NCBI GenBank assembly: GCA_023634235.1
Contig: JAMKCF010000015.1
Span: 6,363,698 to 6,427,697, forward strand
Source: Pisaster brevispinus
Lineage: Eukaryota > Echinodermata > Asteroidea > Forcipulatida > Asteriidae
Length of the DNA stretch: 64,000 bases
Direction: 5' to 3'
The notes under the pieces are model-generated. The model did no database searches. It saw only the letters and a list, made by a program, of their open reading frames with translations, and had not been told where the DNA came from. Numbering within the stretch: the first letter of the stretch is position 1; every line of letters starts with the position of its first letter. Below, piece by piece: positions 46,786 through 60,164 of this stretch. Position numbers and translations under genes: made by a program.

Positions 46786-48334
46786 GTTGGATCTGAAAGC
46801 TGGCTCTTATGAACCGCCCTCTAGTGACAAACACTGCCTCTGCCGGAAGGATTTAGAGGTAAGAGAGAAGTCATAGGTGTTCTTAATTGCAATTCCACCC
46901 ACTACCATGACTACCTAACCCATGTGCCCCTGAGACTTGTGTGGTTTTGCTTTTAGTGCAGACGAGAACGGCAGCTTTGTTTTCACTGATGGCAGGATTT
47001 ATTTTTCATGAAACTCTTCTCTTCAATCATTCTTGAAAGAGCTGTCGAAAGACATTTATGTCAAATCACCTATTTGTCCATTTGTGGTAATATAAAAAAA
47101 ACCTGAAAATTCATATGGGATTCCTCATCGGGGCACCCCCAATCTACATTCATCTATAATATTGGACAAAGAGCATTGCACATGAACAGGAAATACCCAC
47201 ATGAACAAGCTGTGAATGCCTGATTAGTGAGGCCAGGATTGATGGATGACTGTCTGTGTATTGGTTTACATTTTTGGTCACAAACCTGCTATGCATTTTG
47301 ACTGAGAACGCAATACAATGACCCCATTGTAGTAATGTACTAACGGTGAATGTCACCTGGTGGGCCGCTGTGTGTGCAGTCATGGTGCATCTTATATGGT
47401 GGTGTGCCTTATACTGTAGACATCTTAATTGTGCCATACAGACCGATCTTTTCTAGCCCGCATGCTGCTCAAAGTGCTGCACGTCGCGCCGCCATTGCTG
47501 GGACGCCGGCAGCGCAAGATTTTGTGCAAAAAGACATGGTAAACCTGCAGTCTTTTAATCTTTTTATATGAATGAAGTGTTTCACAAGAGTTCTCGTAAA
47601 TTCCCTGATATGACAGCTTTACAAAATGATGTAGACAAAACTTATTGAGTATTTGAAACTAAACACAAAGTAAACACTGAAATTCTGTAAAAAAAAAAAC
47701 CTTGCTGATATAACACATTTACACCAGACAGTGCAGTATCCGTGTAGTATCCGTGTAGTATAACACTTAAACTCACCTATTGTCTGTGCCTTTTTCAGAA
47801 TTCAGTGTCTGTTTAGTGGCAAATACTCATGCTGAGTGTTCTATATAGGCCTACATAGTTATGTTAAGCTGTTCCATCAGGGAAATTCTGTAAATCGTTA
47901 AGAAAGACACCTAAATCACAAAGCTTAAAAGGACGACGGCTTTTCCATGTGTTTTTCTGCAAACCTTGCGCTACCAGCGTTCCAGCGATCTGGCTTTGCT
48001 CGCTGAAAGATTTAGAAAAAATTTACTTTGTGAAATATCTTAGAAGTCTATATGAATGAAAACAAGGGTCATGAAAAGGTCATCAAATTCTGAGACCTTT
48101 CCTTCACTCTCCTCACATTCAAATTTATCTGTAATGTGTGTTTTCCTGTAGAATGTGTTTCTTTTAAATATTGTTTTAAAGAAGGGTGAAGAAATTTGGT
48201 GAAGGAAATAAAAAGCAATTTCCCTTTGCGTTTATAATAAATCTGTGTAGAAACAATAGACAGTAAGATTTTTTGACTTTTTGTAAATTTTTTGCTTTAC
48301 AGCTGGATCCACTTCTGATGGTCTTAATATATAG

Positions 48335-48508
48335 GCTCTTTGAGCAGCATCAATTTGTGGGATATAGTACAGGACAGCTTGTTTGTTGGGAAACTTGCCC
48401 AAGAATGCAGCTTGATTACTCCAGGCAGCGTTTTTGCTGCATCAGACTTCATAGAATCAGCTTCACTATACGTACTCAGCATTGAGACACGATCATTGTG
48501 CAATGGTA
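48335..48508 (+). other. coding-like stretch of unknown relation
   Basis: Frame SSINLWDIVQDSLFVGKLAQ then ECSLITPGSVFAASDFIESA, ending LCNG before gtaaaa. The composition looks like protein rather than repeat, but I recognise no domain and the upstream part has stops. Confidence 0.3.
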
Positions 48509-48894
48509 AAATAACTGGTTCTTTTCCTTTTTTTTTCATAAAGGGAATCGGTTTTTGTGTTTAGAACATTCATTCTCATAAAAACTAGATTGTCAAATTT
48601 TAATGAAGAAAATGTTTATTGTCGCGATTTACACAAGCACAGTGATTTTGGGATCTGATGCTTTTGCCTAAAATTAAACAGAATTTCAGATGGAAATATT
48701 TCTCTGAAGGATTGGTGTTGGTGTGAACTAGTCAGCTTCACATTAAACAAGTGTGACAAACTGTGACAATCATCAATGAAAACTACAGGGTGGAAATTAA
48801 TTAAAAATGTTCTTTGTAGAGCACCATAGAAATGCTCTGTATTATTATCTTTGTAATAATGCAATTGCCATATTTTTCTGTCTCCTTTTTTCAG

Positions 48895-48992
48895 TGTTGG
48901 ACGGTTGTGCATCTAACCCATGCCATTCAGGCAGTGTCAGACAGCACCTTGTCTCAGTGGAGGGACGTTATGTGGACAGATTGGAAGTTTCA
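48895..48992 (+). pseudogene. EGF-like domain remnant 4
   Basis: After acceptor ttcag: LDGCASNPCHSGSVRQHLVS, VEGRYVDRLE. The first two cysteines fit an EGF; later ones appear replaced by Arg and Asp. Confidence 0.5.
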
Positions 48993-49084
48993 GCTGTGAT
49001 TGTTTATCAAGCTTGGGGGGCAGATTGTGTGAATTACAAACAGGTAAAATTACCAATACAGGATAAGTACTTGCCTCTTGTCAC

Positions 49085-49440
49085 TAGATCAGCTCGGCGG
49101 TGTACTGTTTAAGACATCTCTAAGATGCAGAAGGTCCTGGGTGGGAATCCCATCTGAGGTGACTGTGGTTTTTTTCCCGCACTGAGTACATCTTTGCAGA
49201 GCGAATTCTGCGCTTACGATCACCATGCTACGCTTACAGGGCAAGCACCGAATTTCTGCGCTAGCTGTGTAAGCAAAGAATGTCTGGGAACATGAAGTAG
49301 GCACCCGCACAAGCAAAATTTCCCTGCTAACCTGGGAAATACGCTTGACGTAAGGGCAGAATTCCTGGCCTTCATAAGCGTTGATTCTTTCCTCACGGTA
49401 AGCAGAGCCATGAAATTGGGCCCAGGTCTTGATCCCTAAT
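49085..49440. mobile_element. tRNA-like SINE plus dispersed repeat
   Basis: agatcagctcggcggtg and aaggtcctgggtgggaatccc at 49087-49152 resemble tRNA boxes. The following ctgctaacctg, ggtaagcagagccatgaaat, tgggccc strings recur in reverse near 52610-52860 (cagtttcatagagctgctta). Confidence 0.45.
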
Positions 49441-50464
49441 GCATTAATTATATTCATTTAAATAAAGGACTAATAATGAATAGCACTAATCTGTACTTTG
49501 CTTTTCAAAACATTTTCCTATATTTTTAGTTTATATTCATTGCACTTTTTGAGTTTAGTTTGGTTTAGTTTAGTTTAGTTTACTTTATTACCTTTATTGC
49601 ACAAACAGCAAAATACAACTCGTGCAAAAGGGAAGAAGCCCTGAACAGGCATGCAGGCCCACTAAATGGGAACTCTTGATCACATATCAGAATAAAACCA
49701 AGAAACAAAGACAACAGCAAAAAACAAGAACAACAGTAGAAAACAAAGAAGTGTATCATTGTAAAAATATAGACTGTTTTCATTCATTTCTTCGTTTCTT
49801 TGAAATCCTCAAAGGAAAAGTGCTATGTTGACAGCTCTGTACAAAGACACTGATTTGCATTTTAAAGTAGAATACAGATTGTGACAGAAGATGTCATCTC
49901 CTTGATGAAGATCACACTCTTATTCTTTGTTTCTTTCAAATGGTTTTTAAGGGGATGGTGGTTTTACCGGATGGACCGAAAAACTTGATTAGCCAATCAT
50001 GAGGTGGGGGTACAAAGTCACAAGCTCGCTTCTGCGCCAATCCTGCTCCACCCAATGGAGGGAGGGAATGTCAGGAGAATTCTGTACAGAAGATGGTCTT
50101 GTAACACTCAACCTTGTGCAAGTGATTCAAGCGATTCCCAACTGCCATCCCAACGCCTTAAAATCTAAACAGAGCCCAGTTTGCTCTGAAGATGCTCGGC
50201 ATAAAAAATCAAACCCCAACCTCATTGCCACCCTTATAACTCAAACCATTTACAACCATTTTCATATCTGTATTCATCGAAGAATTTTGTTGGTCTTTTT
50301 GTTTCATATTCTCTGATTATTGTCGACACTACATTATTTCCAAATTTATACTGAAGGTTGTAAGAACCTGGACCCTCTGCGAGGAGTGCTTAAATATGAT
50401 GACTGATGACATCAAACAGAACTTGTACAATCTCATGCCATCAAGGATTTGAATTTAGCCAAAC

Positions 50465-50552
50465 TGTTTTATCCAGTTACCGGTGTGGTCTATCTACCGA
50501 CTGCAAATGGTCATATGAGTCCACTGATAAATCAGCCATTTTACCTGCATGT
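50465..50552 (+). other. cysteine-containing coding-like stretch
   Basis: Frame SYRCGLSTDCKWSYESTDKS then AILPACTS ending at gtaagt. It fits a secreted-domain remnant of the same decayed gene but is not assigned. Confidence 0.3.
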
Positions 50553-51084
50553 ACAAGTAAGTAATGGGCTGTGTACAAATTGTACAGTTATGGCTAGGGC
50601 TTGATCTTCAAATACCAACATCTTTAGCAACAGCCGCAGCCATGCCTCCAGTTTAGACACGGCCATTATCATTTATACTTTCCATACTTCACAAAAAATG
50701 ACAATTTGTTTGTTTCCTCTAGGACAAAATGCAGTATTGGTAATCATTGGGGATAAAAGTGAGGAGTTTCAGTCTGAAAGCTCGCTGAATATAAATATCT
50801 TACCAGTACCAAATACTTTCAAAGTCAAGAAAATGTCACATGAGTACCCCATCAAATCACCGTGATTTATACTTTGACTGACATAATAAAAATGGTCATG
50901 CACAGTATCCTTGGGGGTATGGTTTGCTTGTGCGTAAAACTCTTGCCTCTCATCACCATGATCACTGCTGTGTAATCTATCTCCTGAAGTCAATCAGAGC
51001 ATACTGGTTGAAACACCAAGTTTACACCACTATTGAACTATAACCACATTCTTGTGAATTTTTAATTCCGAAAGGTAAGTTGCT

Positions 51085-51305
51085 GCAGTCTGGAGAGAGC
51101 TCATCAAGTTGTTAATGTCACTATCCGCCTGAATTATGATGCATACATTCCAGATGAGCCCAACCTCACACTGAGTCCTACACCAGCAAAATACCTATTT
51201 CTCATTCTAATGGCCCAATGTAGGGCACAAGAAGCATTTGAAAATTTAAATCTGTATGATAACATTTTCAATTCAGTTTGTCTGCTGATTGCAAATTACA
51301 AGTAA
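51085..51305 (+). other. open stretch, possible continuation of decayed gene
   Basis: Frame HQVVNVTIRLNYDAYIPDEP then NLTLSPTPAKYLF stays open for about 70 codons. No domain recognised. Confidence 0.22.
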
Positions 51306-53760
51306 ACATAGTAACTGAGATCGACTGGTCAAAGGAGGGCACAATTTGTTTACCTTTGTACAATCGTGGACATTTTTGATTGGAATGAAATGACCAGTTA
51401 AAAAGGACAAAAGAGGACTAGGAAATCAAGAAACTTAGGTTTAGACTATCTTCAAGACAAATGCTTTTGTTCGCAACACCTCTCTAGCAAGAACATTTCT
51501 GCAAACTTTTGCTTAAAGGTTTTATACAGGTTTGGTAGAGCTGACGAAATCGTCAGTGTTCATGGTGTTCATGTTTTGTGTGATCAGCCATGTACATGAA
51601 ATAACAACCATCCGTTTTGTGAGTCAGGAGTAAATAGTGAAAGGCCATGCACACATTTTCAGCATGTTAACACATTGTCCTTAATTTTGGTTGTAACCGA
51701 AATCAGCTGTTCCCTTATTAGGTTTTCAGATTCATTTTTTTTTAATATGACTTCATTTTAGAGGGGAATATTTCACATAGATAATGGTTCTAGTATAAAC
51801 TTTATTATCAGTAGCTTTCAGACTGAAATTCAATGATTTTTTTTATCCTTCCCAAGCCTGTCTAATACCTTTAAAGAAACAAAGATGTTTTTTTATATGT
51901 AATTGTTTTTCTTCATAATCTTCTGTTAGTTAAATAAAAGAGTATTTGCAATTACAATTTTCAATTTTCTTTCTGATTTCAGGTTCTAATTTAGCTGTCG
52001 CTGAAGGCATAAGCTGAGCTTTGCGTGCTGGGATGATTCTTTACCACCACTCATTGGCAGTGAATTTGGGTGTTACCGTAGATGTGAAGTCTATGATCTA
52101 ATGGAGAAACGGTAGTGGATGCTGCCCTTGTGTGTGCTCTCCTGGCTCAGTGCGAAGCTAGACACCCTCTGTGGTATGTTTTCCAATCTGCCATTATCAT
52201 ATTAGCATGCATGTGATAACTCAAGATTTTTCCTGAGTGAATATAATTTACTCAAGATCTCTGTGAGCCTTCCATGTTTTCTAAGTTGAAAGTAGTAAAG
52301 CAATCATCGAAGAGAGGTAAAAAGTGTCCAACATGTAGTTTTTTATTTTGGTTATTTACAGAGACTGTAACCTCCTGGTTAACGAGTTAGTCCTTACAAA
52401 TTACCATTCTGGTAAATTTCTCTCAAGGGCAGCCTCTTCATTAGTCTTTCCAAAGAACATTATTTCATTAAAAAAGTGTAAGCTGTTCTGTTAAATTGGA
52501 AACCATGGTATGACGCCTTCGATCAGTAGTTATATTTTTTATATAGTTTTAGTCTAATTCTGCGGGTGTTTGTTTGCCACTTTAAACACTTATTTGTGCA
52601 AACCACCTTTGCCCAGTTTCATAGAGCTGCTTAATGACCAATTTTGTGCTTACTGCGCAAATTTCCCCTGCTAACCGTAAGCTAACCGTACGCTGCTAAC
52701 CGTAATTACACGAAAAGGCATGCTAACTTTCCGGTGCTTACTGTATGAAAATGAATGACAGAACATTGCAAATCCATGGTGAATGCCGGCCGCCTGCTAT
52801 AGTTAGCCCCAAAATTTGGTTATCGTTAGCAGCGCTATAAAATTGGCTCCTGCTACGCTTTCTTTACCCAGTACTTTTTATTCAAACCTTTGTATGACAC
52901 ATAGATATCAGCCACAAGTAGGTGGGTAAGTAGGACTTTATTTTGATACTCAACATAATTGAAATATATTTACCAGTCTCGAAAGTGGCCCAAAGCTAAA
53001 ACCACTGGCCTCTAGCCTGCGGTCCAGTTTAAATTTCGTGCCCTGACCAAGTTGTATGCATTGCCTATAGCTTTAGTGTACAGAGCATAAATAAAGAGCT
53101 TATTATAAAGACATCCTTGTCATCTTATTCAATGCATTTTCATTAATAAATGCGTTTTTTTTTTTTTATGCTTAATAAAGCATGACTTATATATTCAGAT
53201 TAAAAGTTCTGGTTATTTGTTTAATATAAGTATTTTTCTTGGAGATTGTTATGAACTGCTTGCCTGTAAATTGTCGTTTGAAAAGGCTTTTGAGTCTTTG
53301 TATTAACATGAGGTAATTTTTACAGGCAATTTAGAGGGCACAAAAAGAGACAATGCTCATAAGGTGTCATACTCCCCAAGAAAATTGTGTAAGAAATGAA
53401 CTATTTAAATATCTTGGAGAGTGCCTAAAGCTAACTGTCCGTACCCTATTATTGCCTCATATGATATGTCCATGAGAATCAACTTACTTGCTACCACTGC
53501 TTCCGTTGGTATATGGCGGGGTGAGTCGTAAATAAATAACAGCTTATTTTCAAACACATTTTGTAAATGGAATGGAATGAGATCCACCCAATGTGATAGC
53601 TTTATTGTACTCACTTAAGCTAATAGGTTTAATAAAGAACTGTTTTGCATCCAAAGCTCTTACTCCTTGAAGGTGTTTGTTTTTTCTCCTCAAACCTCTG
53701 TTCAAAAGTTAATTTTGATTTTAGGATTCGAGTAAAGCTTGAGTCATACTTCCTGCGAAG
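51305..53760. other. no gene recognised
   Basis: AT-rich. Contains a dispersed repeat at about 52610-52860 (gctaaccgta motifs) and a ccactggcctctagcctgcggtccag piece (53010) whose reverse complement recurs at about 60553. Confidence 0.35.
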
Positions 53761-53762
53761 TG

Positions 53763-54125
53763 AACTTTTATACTTATTTTGATTGCCAGTACTAAAACAA
53801 CTTGTGCAATATCCCTGCCCCCCCCCCAAAAAAGAAGGAATTTTCCGTTGTTCCACTTTTCTAACTTTATGTAGTGTTTCAAGGATGGATGGAGTTTAGA
53901 ACAAAATTAAACAATGGTGTCATGTAACTTTTACAATTACAGTAGGCAATGAGGATAAATACCGAGCCACGTTACTGAACTTTGACCCAAGGGGCCTGAG
54001 TAAGCCTTCATACCAGGAGATACTCTTGCTAAGCAGGTGTCAAGTCTCTCATCCATGTGGCTGATGAGGTGCACTTGGTGAACCATGTCCAAAAGTACTT
54101 TGAACTCTAGGTATGTCATGCGATT
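53763..54125. repeat. duplicated segment, copy 1
   Basis: gattgccagtactaaaacaa through tactttgaact and gtatgtcatgcg recurs at 57569-57932. The frame GNEDKYRATLLNFDPRGLSK is conserved in both; meaning unknown. Confidence 0.9.
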
Positions 54126-54284
54126 GCTCTTGGCTGATGGAAAAAGACAAGTAAAGTATTGATTATTCTAAGTTATTAATAAGAAGGGTTCAAAAGTCAC
54201 TGTAAATTTGGTGTGTTGCAGCAACTAGGACATCATGTGGTGAATGCACTTAAACAGTACAGTATTCCATTGACTCAAGTGTAA

Positions 54285-54384
54285 TGACCAGGGTCAACTG
54301 AGCCAGAGTCAGGGCAATAAAGGCCATGACCAGGGGCAACATAGCCAGAGTCAGGGCAACAGAGGCCAGGACCAGGGGCTACAG
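54285..54384. repeat. GACCAGGGGCAACAGAGCCAG minisatellite, left part
   Basis: Units of agccagagtcagggcaac, aaaggccatgaccaggggc. Continues at 57275 after the inserted element. Confidence 0.85.
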
Positions 54385-57274
54385 CCCTTACGGAAAATCA
54401 AGCTTGCGACAAGCTTGCGGCAAGCTAGTTTTAAGCTTGTGACAATCTCATTGAGCTTGCTGCAAGCTCAAATGAGCTTGCAATAATTTCTGCAAGCTAG
54501 CTGCAAGCTTCTTGCAAGCTTGCGGGCCCGCGCAAGCTTGCAGCAAGCTTGCTGCAAGCTTGCTGAAGCTTGCTGCAAGCTTGCATGAACTGTTTGTCTT
54601 CATGCAAGCTTGCATGGTTTCTTGGCAAGCTCGCAATCTTTATTGACAAGCTTGCAAACTTTTTTGCAAGCTTGCAAGCTGGCATGGTTTCTTGGCAAGC
54701 TTGCTGCAAGCTTGCATGTTTTTTGACAAGCTTGCAAATTTTGAAGCAAGCAATTGCATGGTTTGGTCACAAAAAATTAAGCTTGCAATCTTAAGCTTGC
54801 TGCACACTGCAAGCTTGCCAACTTGTTTGGCAAGCTGTATATAGCAAATGGCTAGTGCAAGCTTGCACATATGGCTTAATTAATACAAGCTTGCTAAATG
54901 TACTTGCAAACATAGCTTGTATTTGTAACTGATGGATTTTCAATTTCATACTTCTGCGCCTGTGCAAGTTTTTCACTTGCAGATCGCATAGGGGGCAGTT
55001 TGGGCTTTGAAACCCCATCTAGAAATGTCCACACTTATACCTTCTTTTTACACTATGTTTGCTGCCACAGAAAAAAATTAAATCAGTTTTGACAGGACAA
55101 TATCAACAATGTTGATTAAGCAGTCACAAAATCCACAACTTTTTCATGTATAAGCAGTCGAAGTAGAATTTCTAAAGAGTTTCAGACTTGAAGGCTAGGG
55201 GGCCTACAACTGCAAATTCCTGTACATGTTCATGAAGGCTTAAGTACACCAGGGTCACCCAAGAAGTGTAACTTGACACTGTCCATTGCATAACACTTCC
55301 TGTGTGGTAAATTTGAATTCTAACTGGCACTCATATTGAAAGTGCAATGGCTACTGGAAGCTGCTTGTGTTGGAGGTGTTGGTGTGTAGGTTTTTGTACC
55401 ACAATTTAATATGTTAATAATCACTTGCAAACAATGGAAGTTATACTCTATATACTCAGTGGAAACTAAACAAGACATTAAAGAAACAAACATGACCAGA
55501 ACATGGAAGATTGATCAGAATTATCATGGATTGGTAAGCTGTTTATTTGCTACTACTACTATACTTTAATTATACTACTAATACTATGTATGTAACTACA
55601 TGGGATGTACTATTACACAGAATGTCTGTGTGTCAATATCACTTTGTTTTTGTCAACGGAGCATGGAGGAGAGTATTTTCCTTTGATGATGTAGAAGCCA
55701 TGGATTTGTTGCTTTTTAAGTGCTGCCTAAAATCTGAGCAACAATGCCCTGATGGCTATGACTATAACTTCATTTGATTCTTCCAGGTTTAATGTTCAGT
55801 GCTTGCCCAGATCCAAGAACATAGGCCACCCATCACTACATTTCATTGTGCCATACTCAAACCTGATCGATCAAGATTACTATTTCATGTTGACCTGAAT
55901 ATCAGTATTTCATCATAGAAGAAATTATCTTCATCTTGTTTTTTGGGGGGACCCAAGGTTGGGAGTACGCATCTCAAAGAATGGGCTGGAACAGCAGGAA
56001 AGGTTGGCCACAAAGCCAGAAAAGTTTGGACTTCTTCTGTTGGAGTTGGTTGTTTCTTTTGAAGAGTGTGTCTGAGGAGATTGAAGTTACAATAGTGTAG
56101 TGTGTGTGCTTGGACTTCAGCAACTGTCTAAATACGTAACGTACAGTCAACATCATTAAATTGTTTTATATTGGGTTGGCAGTTTTTTTACACTGCACTG
56201 AGGGTATTGTTTGAAGGGAAAGAGTTGTGTTTTACTGAATGTCAATAAACTGAAAAACTAATTATTCAGGAATATGCTTTTATTGGCATCTTTTTGTTGT
56301 CAGTTCCTGTCATATACCTGTTCAAGCTATATCCTTCAGCATCGCCTCTGAAGACAGGAGGTCTTAATTGTGGCAAGATGACGGCAAGCTTGCAACAGGC
56401 TTGTCATTTAATTGGCACAATTTAAAAGTGATACATCCATTATTTTTTAGGACCAACCATATGCCAACGATAATAAATTAAGCTAATCGCCATTTACATA
56501 TGCAGCTCGTACACATGTGCAAACTTCCCTTCACAGAAATTACCTCAAGCATGATATCAGCCCACATGCACAAATGCCATGCTGTTGGCGCAAGCTTGCC
56601 ATCCTGCCTGCGCAAGCTTGCCATCCTGCCTACAATGCCTGCGCAAGCTTGCCATGCATGCATGCGCCCATTGGCGCAAGCTTAATTCCGGCCAGCTAAT
56701 TCCGGCCAGCTAATTCCGGCTTGCTGGCGCAAATAAGCTTGCAATAACTGGCCATTCATGCAAGCTTGCCAACCAAGCTTGCTCATTATATAGGCACAAT
56801 TTTTAAGCTTGTCGCATTCTTCCCACATGTGCAAGCTTGCCATTCTGCAGGCAAGCTTGCAGAGAGCTTGCGCAAGCTTGCAGAGAGCTTGAGAGCTTGC
56901 GCAAGCTTGCAGAGAGCTTGAGAGCTTGCCGCAAGCTTGCAGAGAGCTTGAGAGCTTGCCGCAAGCTTGTAGAGAGCTTGAGAGCTTGCCGCAAGCTTGC
57001 AGAGAGCTTGAGAGCTTGCCGCAAGCTTGCAGAGAGCTTGAGAGCTTGCCACAAGCTTGCAGAGAGCTTGAGAGCTTGCCGCAAGCTTGCAGAAAGCTTG
57101 CCGCAAGCTTGCCGCAAGCTTGCCGCAAGCTTGCCGCAAGCTTACCCTAATTTGCATATTTGGAACCCTGCAAGCTCTCTGCAAGCTCGCTGCAAGCTCG
57201 CGGCAAGCTCTTGGCAAGCTTGCGGCAAGCTTGCCATCATGTTCTCTGCAAGCTTCCTTAAATTTCTGTAAGGG
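54385..57274. mobile_element. 2.9-kb element composed of GCAAGCTTGC palindromes
   Basis: Inverted ends CCCTTACGGAAA (left) and TTTCTGTAAGGG (right). Blocks 54395-54930 and 56385-57260 are packed with the self-complementary decamer GCAAGCTTGC and variants. A 30-bp unit (gcaagcttgcagagagcttg, agagcttgcc) is repeated about six times at 56895-57085. The middle, 55010-56370, is ordinary AT-rich sequence. The minisatellite resumes in register after the element. Confidence 0.7.
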
Positions 57275-57560
57275 GAGCCGGAGTCAGGGCAACAAAGGCC
57301 ATGACCAACAGAGGCCTGGACCAGGGGCTACAGAGCCAGGGCAACAAAGGCCATGACCAAGGGCAACAGAGCCGGAGTCAGGGCAACAAAGGCCATGACC
57401 AACAGAGGCCAGGACCAGGGGCAACGGAGCCAGGGCAACAAAGGCCATGACCAAGGGCAACAGAGCCAGAGTCAGGGCAACAAAGGCAATGACCAACAGA
57501 GGCCTGGACCAGGGGCAACAGAGCCAGAGTCAGGGCAACAAAGGCCAAAGCCAATTTTCA
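57275..57560. repeat. GACCAGGGGCAACAGAGCCAG minisatellite, right part
   Basis: Repeated agtcagggcaacaaaggcc, atgaccaacagaggc and gaccaggggcaacag units. Confidence 0.88.
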
Positions 57561-57568
57561 TATCTATT

Positions 57569-57935
57569 TTGATTGCCAGTACTAAAACAACTTGCGCATC
57601 ATCCCTGCCCCCTTCCCCTCCCCCCCCAAAAAAAAAAAGAAAAGAAAGAATTTTACGTTGCTCCACTAATCTAACTTTATGAAGTGTTTCAAGGTTTGAT
57701 GGAGATTGGACAAAATTAAAACAATGGTTTCATGTAACCTTTATAATTACACTAGGCAATGAGGATAAATACCGAGCCACGTTGCTGAACTTTGACCCAA
57801 GGGGCCTGAGTAAGCCCTCGTACCAGGAGATACTCTTGCTAAGCAGGTGTCAAGTCTCTCATCCATGTGGCTGATGAGGGGCACTTGGTAAACCATGTCC
57901 AAAAGTACTTTGAACTATGGGTATGTCATGCGAAT
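57569..57935. repeat. duplicated segment, copy 2
   Basis: Near-identical to 53763-54125, same orientation, directly after the minisatellite. Confidence 0.9.
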
Positions 57936-60160
57936 TTGTTTATGTTCAATTTTTGGGTGAACAAATGTTAATAGTAATTAACACATTTGTAAATCAAAAC
58001 TTGTTTCATGTACTAACAATTCAACTTTTTCCATGATGCTTCGGCAAAATTCTCTGAGATACTTACCCTGGTGGATATGGTAGCGGTAGAACCTGCGTCT
58101 TGACAAAATCAGCCAGGAAGCTTGTAACGTGGTGTGACATGCAGCCAATCTCGGGACTTTGGAAGTAAGACTGGATGTTACGTACGCAGATGAAAGTCAC
58201 AAGCAAAGGAGTGCACAAATATGGGTCAGATCCTTGTATCTATCACATTCAAAGTTATCAATGAATAACATGGCAAGCTGTGATCAAAACGAAGAAAAAG
58301 TCAGAATTATTTTATGAAGCTTCACCCCTAGACAATGCTAGAGATAATGGATCAATCTATTAAGCTCCGCCCCTCCATGTATTGACCAATCAAGAGGTAA
58401 AATAGTTTTCATATAGCCATTCAGCTTGCTGAAGGTTTAATGTTTTAGCATATTTCTTTTTCAATCAAGATACTTCTAAATTAAAAATTAATATACAATT
58501 AGCAAAACAATGATATTGTTTTCTTAGTAATTACAGTTTGAAATCCAAAATGGCAATATGAATTTTGCAAGAAATCCACAAGGGTTGGGTATTGATTCCT
58601 ATTCATCCAGATCTGTTTACAGTCTTTTTTATGTTGGGACGCTTAATTATCCTCACATTGGAATCAACAGCTGACCCAGAATTAATGGCTGGGCCATGGC
58701 TTCCTATAAGCATATAGGATTCCCATAACAATACTCTTAGCAACAGCTGTAGACGCAAATGTCAATTTGAACATGTTATGATAATTGATTTACTGCCATC
58801 TTGTTTTGGTTATAGGCAGTTGCCAGGTGGGCAGCCATATTGACTTGTGCCAATTTTTTAAATTATTGATAGCACTGAACATGATCGGGGATTACAACTG
58901 TAGGGAACCCAAGTGCGCCCTCAGTGCTCACATCAAAACTCCAACTTTTGTGATTGACATATTTACTGTTAAAATTTAACTTTGGGGTCGCGACCTGTAT
59001 ACTCACTCTCTTTTCCAATTTAGCTACGAGCAAGAGAGAGCACATTTTATTTGAGTGGTATTTCTCTCTATTTTTGTAGGGAGCATGGCTCTGGCCATGC
59101 TCCAAAAACCATTTATCTGGGGAGGGTTAGAATTATAGAGCTATATGTAAGTATTACTTGGTATTTGACCATCCTTTTATGAGAGAATTGTTGTCATTAT
59201 TTTAGGGCTGATCGGATACTGTACTGTAAACTTGTAAACTTGTAATGTTGTATGTAGCCAGCCTCATGGTTGACCTTTTGCCCTTTACAATGCACAAGTG
59301 ACTGACTGTGCTGTGCTATATTGATTGTGTATTGTGTGCTAGTGCTATAGCATTGGAGGATTAAAATCAGTACAGGAGATTATTTTATATTTTACACGTC
59401 CTCTTATGGAATTTGTTGCTGTTAGTGTTATTGTATTCTGGTGAATCCTCGTCCTTTTTAAATAGAGGACCGGCCTCCTTCCCGTGTCTCTACACAACTA
59501 ACAAGATATAGAAGTATGTTTTGTCCCCTTTTAATAAACTTTAAAAAAAAACAGGACACAGCAAATACAATCATAAGCTGGGAGGGAACAAATCCAGGTA
59601 CCATTTTTGTATGACAAATCTTAGAACTACTGCTATTGCATATGGAAACATAACAACAATGAAGAAAGCATGATAGAGGGACATTCTGTGAGGAAACATT
59701 TTGATGAAGCACTCACCTGTTGGTTGATGTCCACCCCTGGTCCTCTGGAACTCTCAAACGCATAGATACGCACACAGACGTACGCATGCTGGCGTTAAAA
59801 TTTTAGAAAGGGGAAAAAGGGTTAAATTTCCTAATAAAAGAAAGGAAATATAACAGTTAAGACTTTTTTGTTAATCATTAACATTTACCTGATATGAGAG
59901 TTGGATCAGAATGATCCCACAGCAACAGTTGCAAATATTCAGGTGCAGAGTGCAGACATACCCCTGGGTGGATTTCCTATGGACTGGACTATGCACGCTC
60001 CTAGTGCACGATCCTTAAGCCTCACAGTTTTCATTCTGAAAAAATAAATAAAAATAAACAATAATAATTAAAATGATCATTCACAAAGAATGTTAAATTG
60101 AAAATGGAAAATACTCAATACAGTCTGCAGTATGCCGTTATAAATGACCGGTATTGTAGC
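57936..60160. other. no gene recognised
   Basis: AT-rich. A weak EGF-tail-like string (GYGSGRTCV, about 58073) suggests another remnant. A foldback GAGCATGGC...GCCATGCTC lies at about 59082-59103. Confidence 0.3.
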
Positions 60161-60164
60161 AGTG

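Noticed and set aside
56682..57271. Long open frames rich in QACGKL, LPQACREL and similar repeats on both strands
   Set aside because: All arise from the GCAAGCTTGC repeat, open in several frames at once; not proteins.
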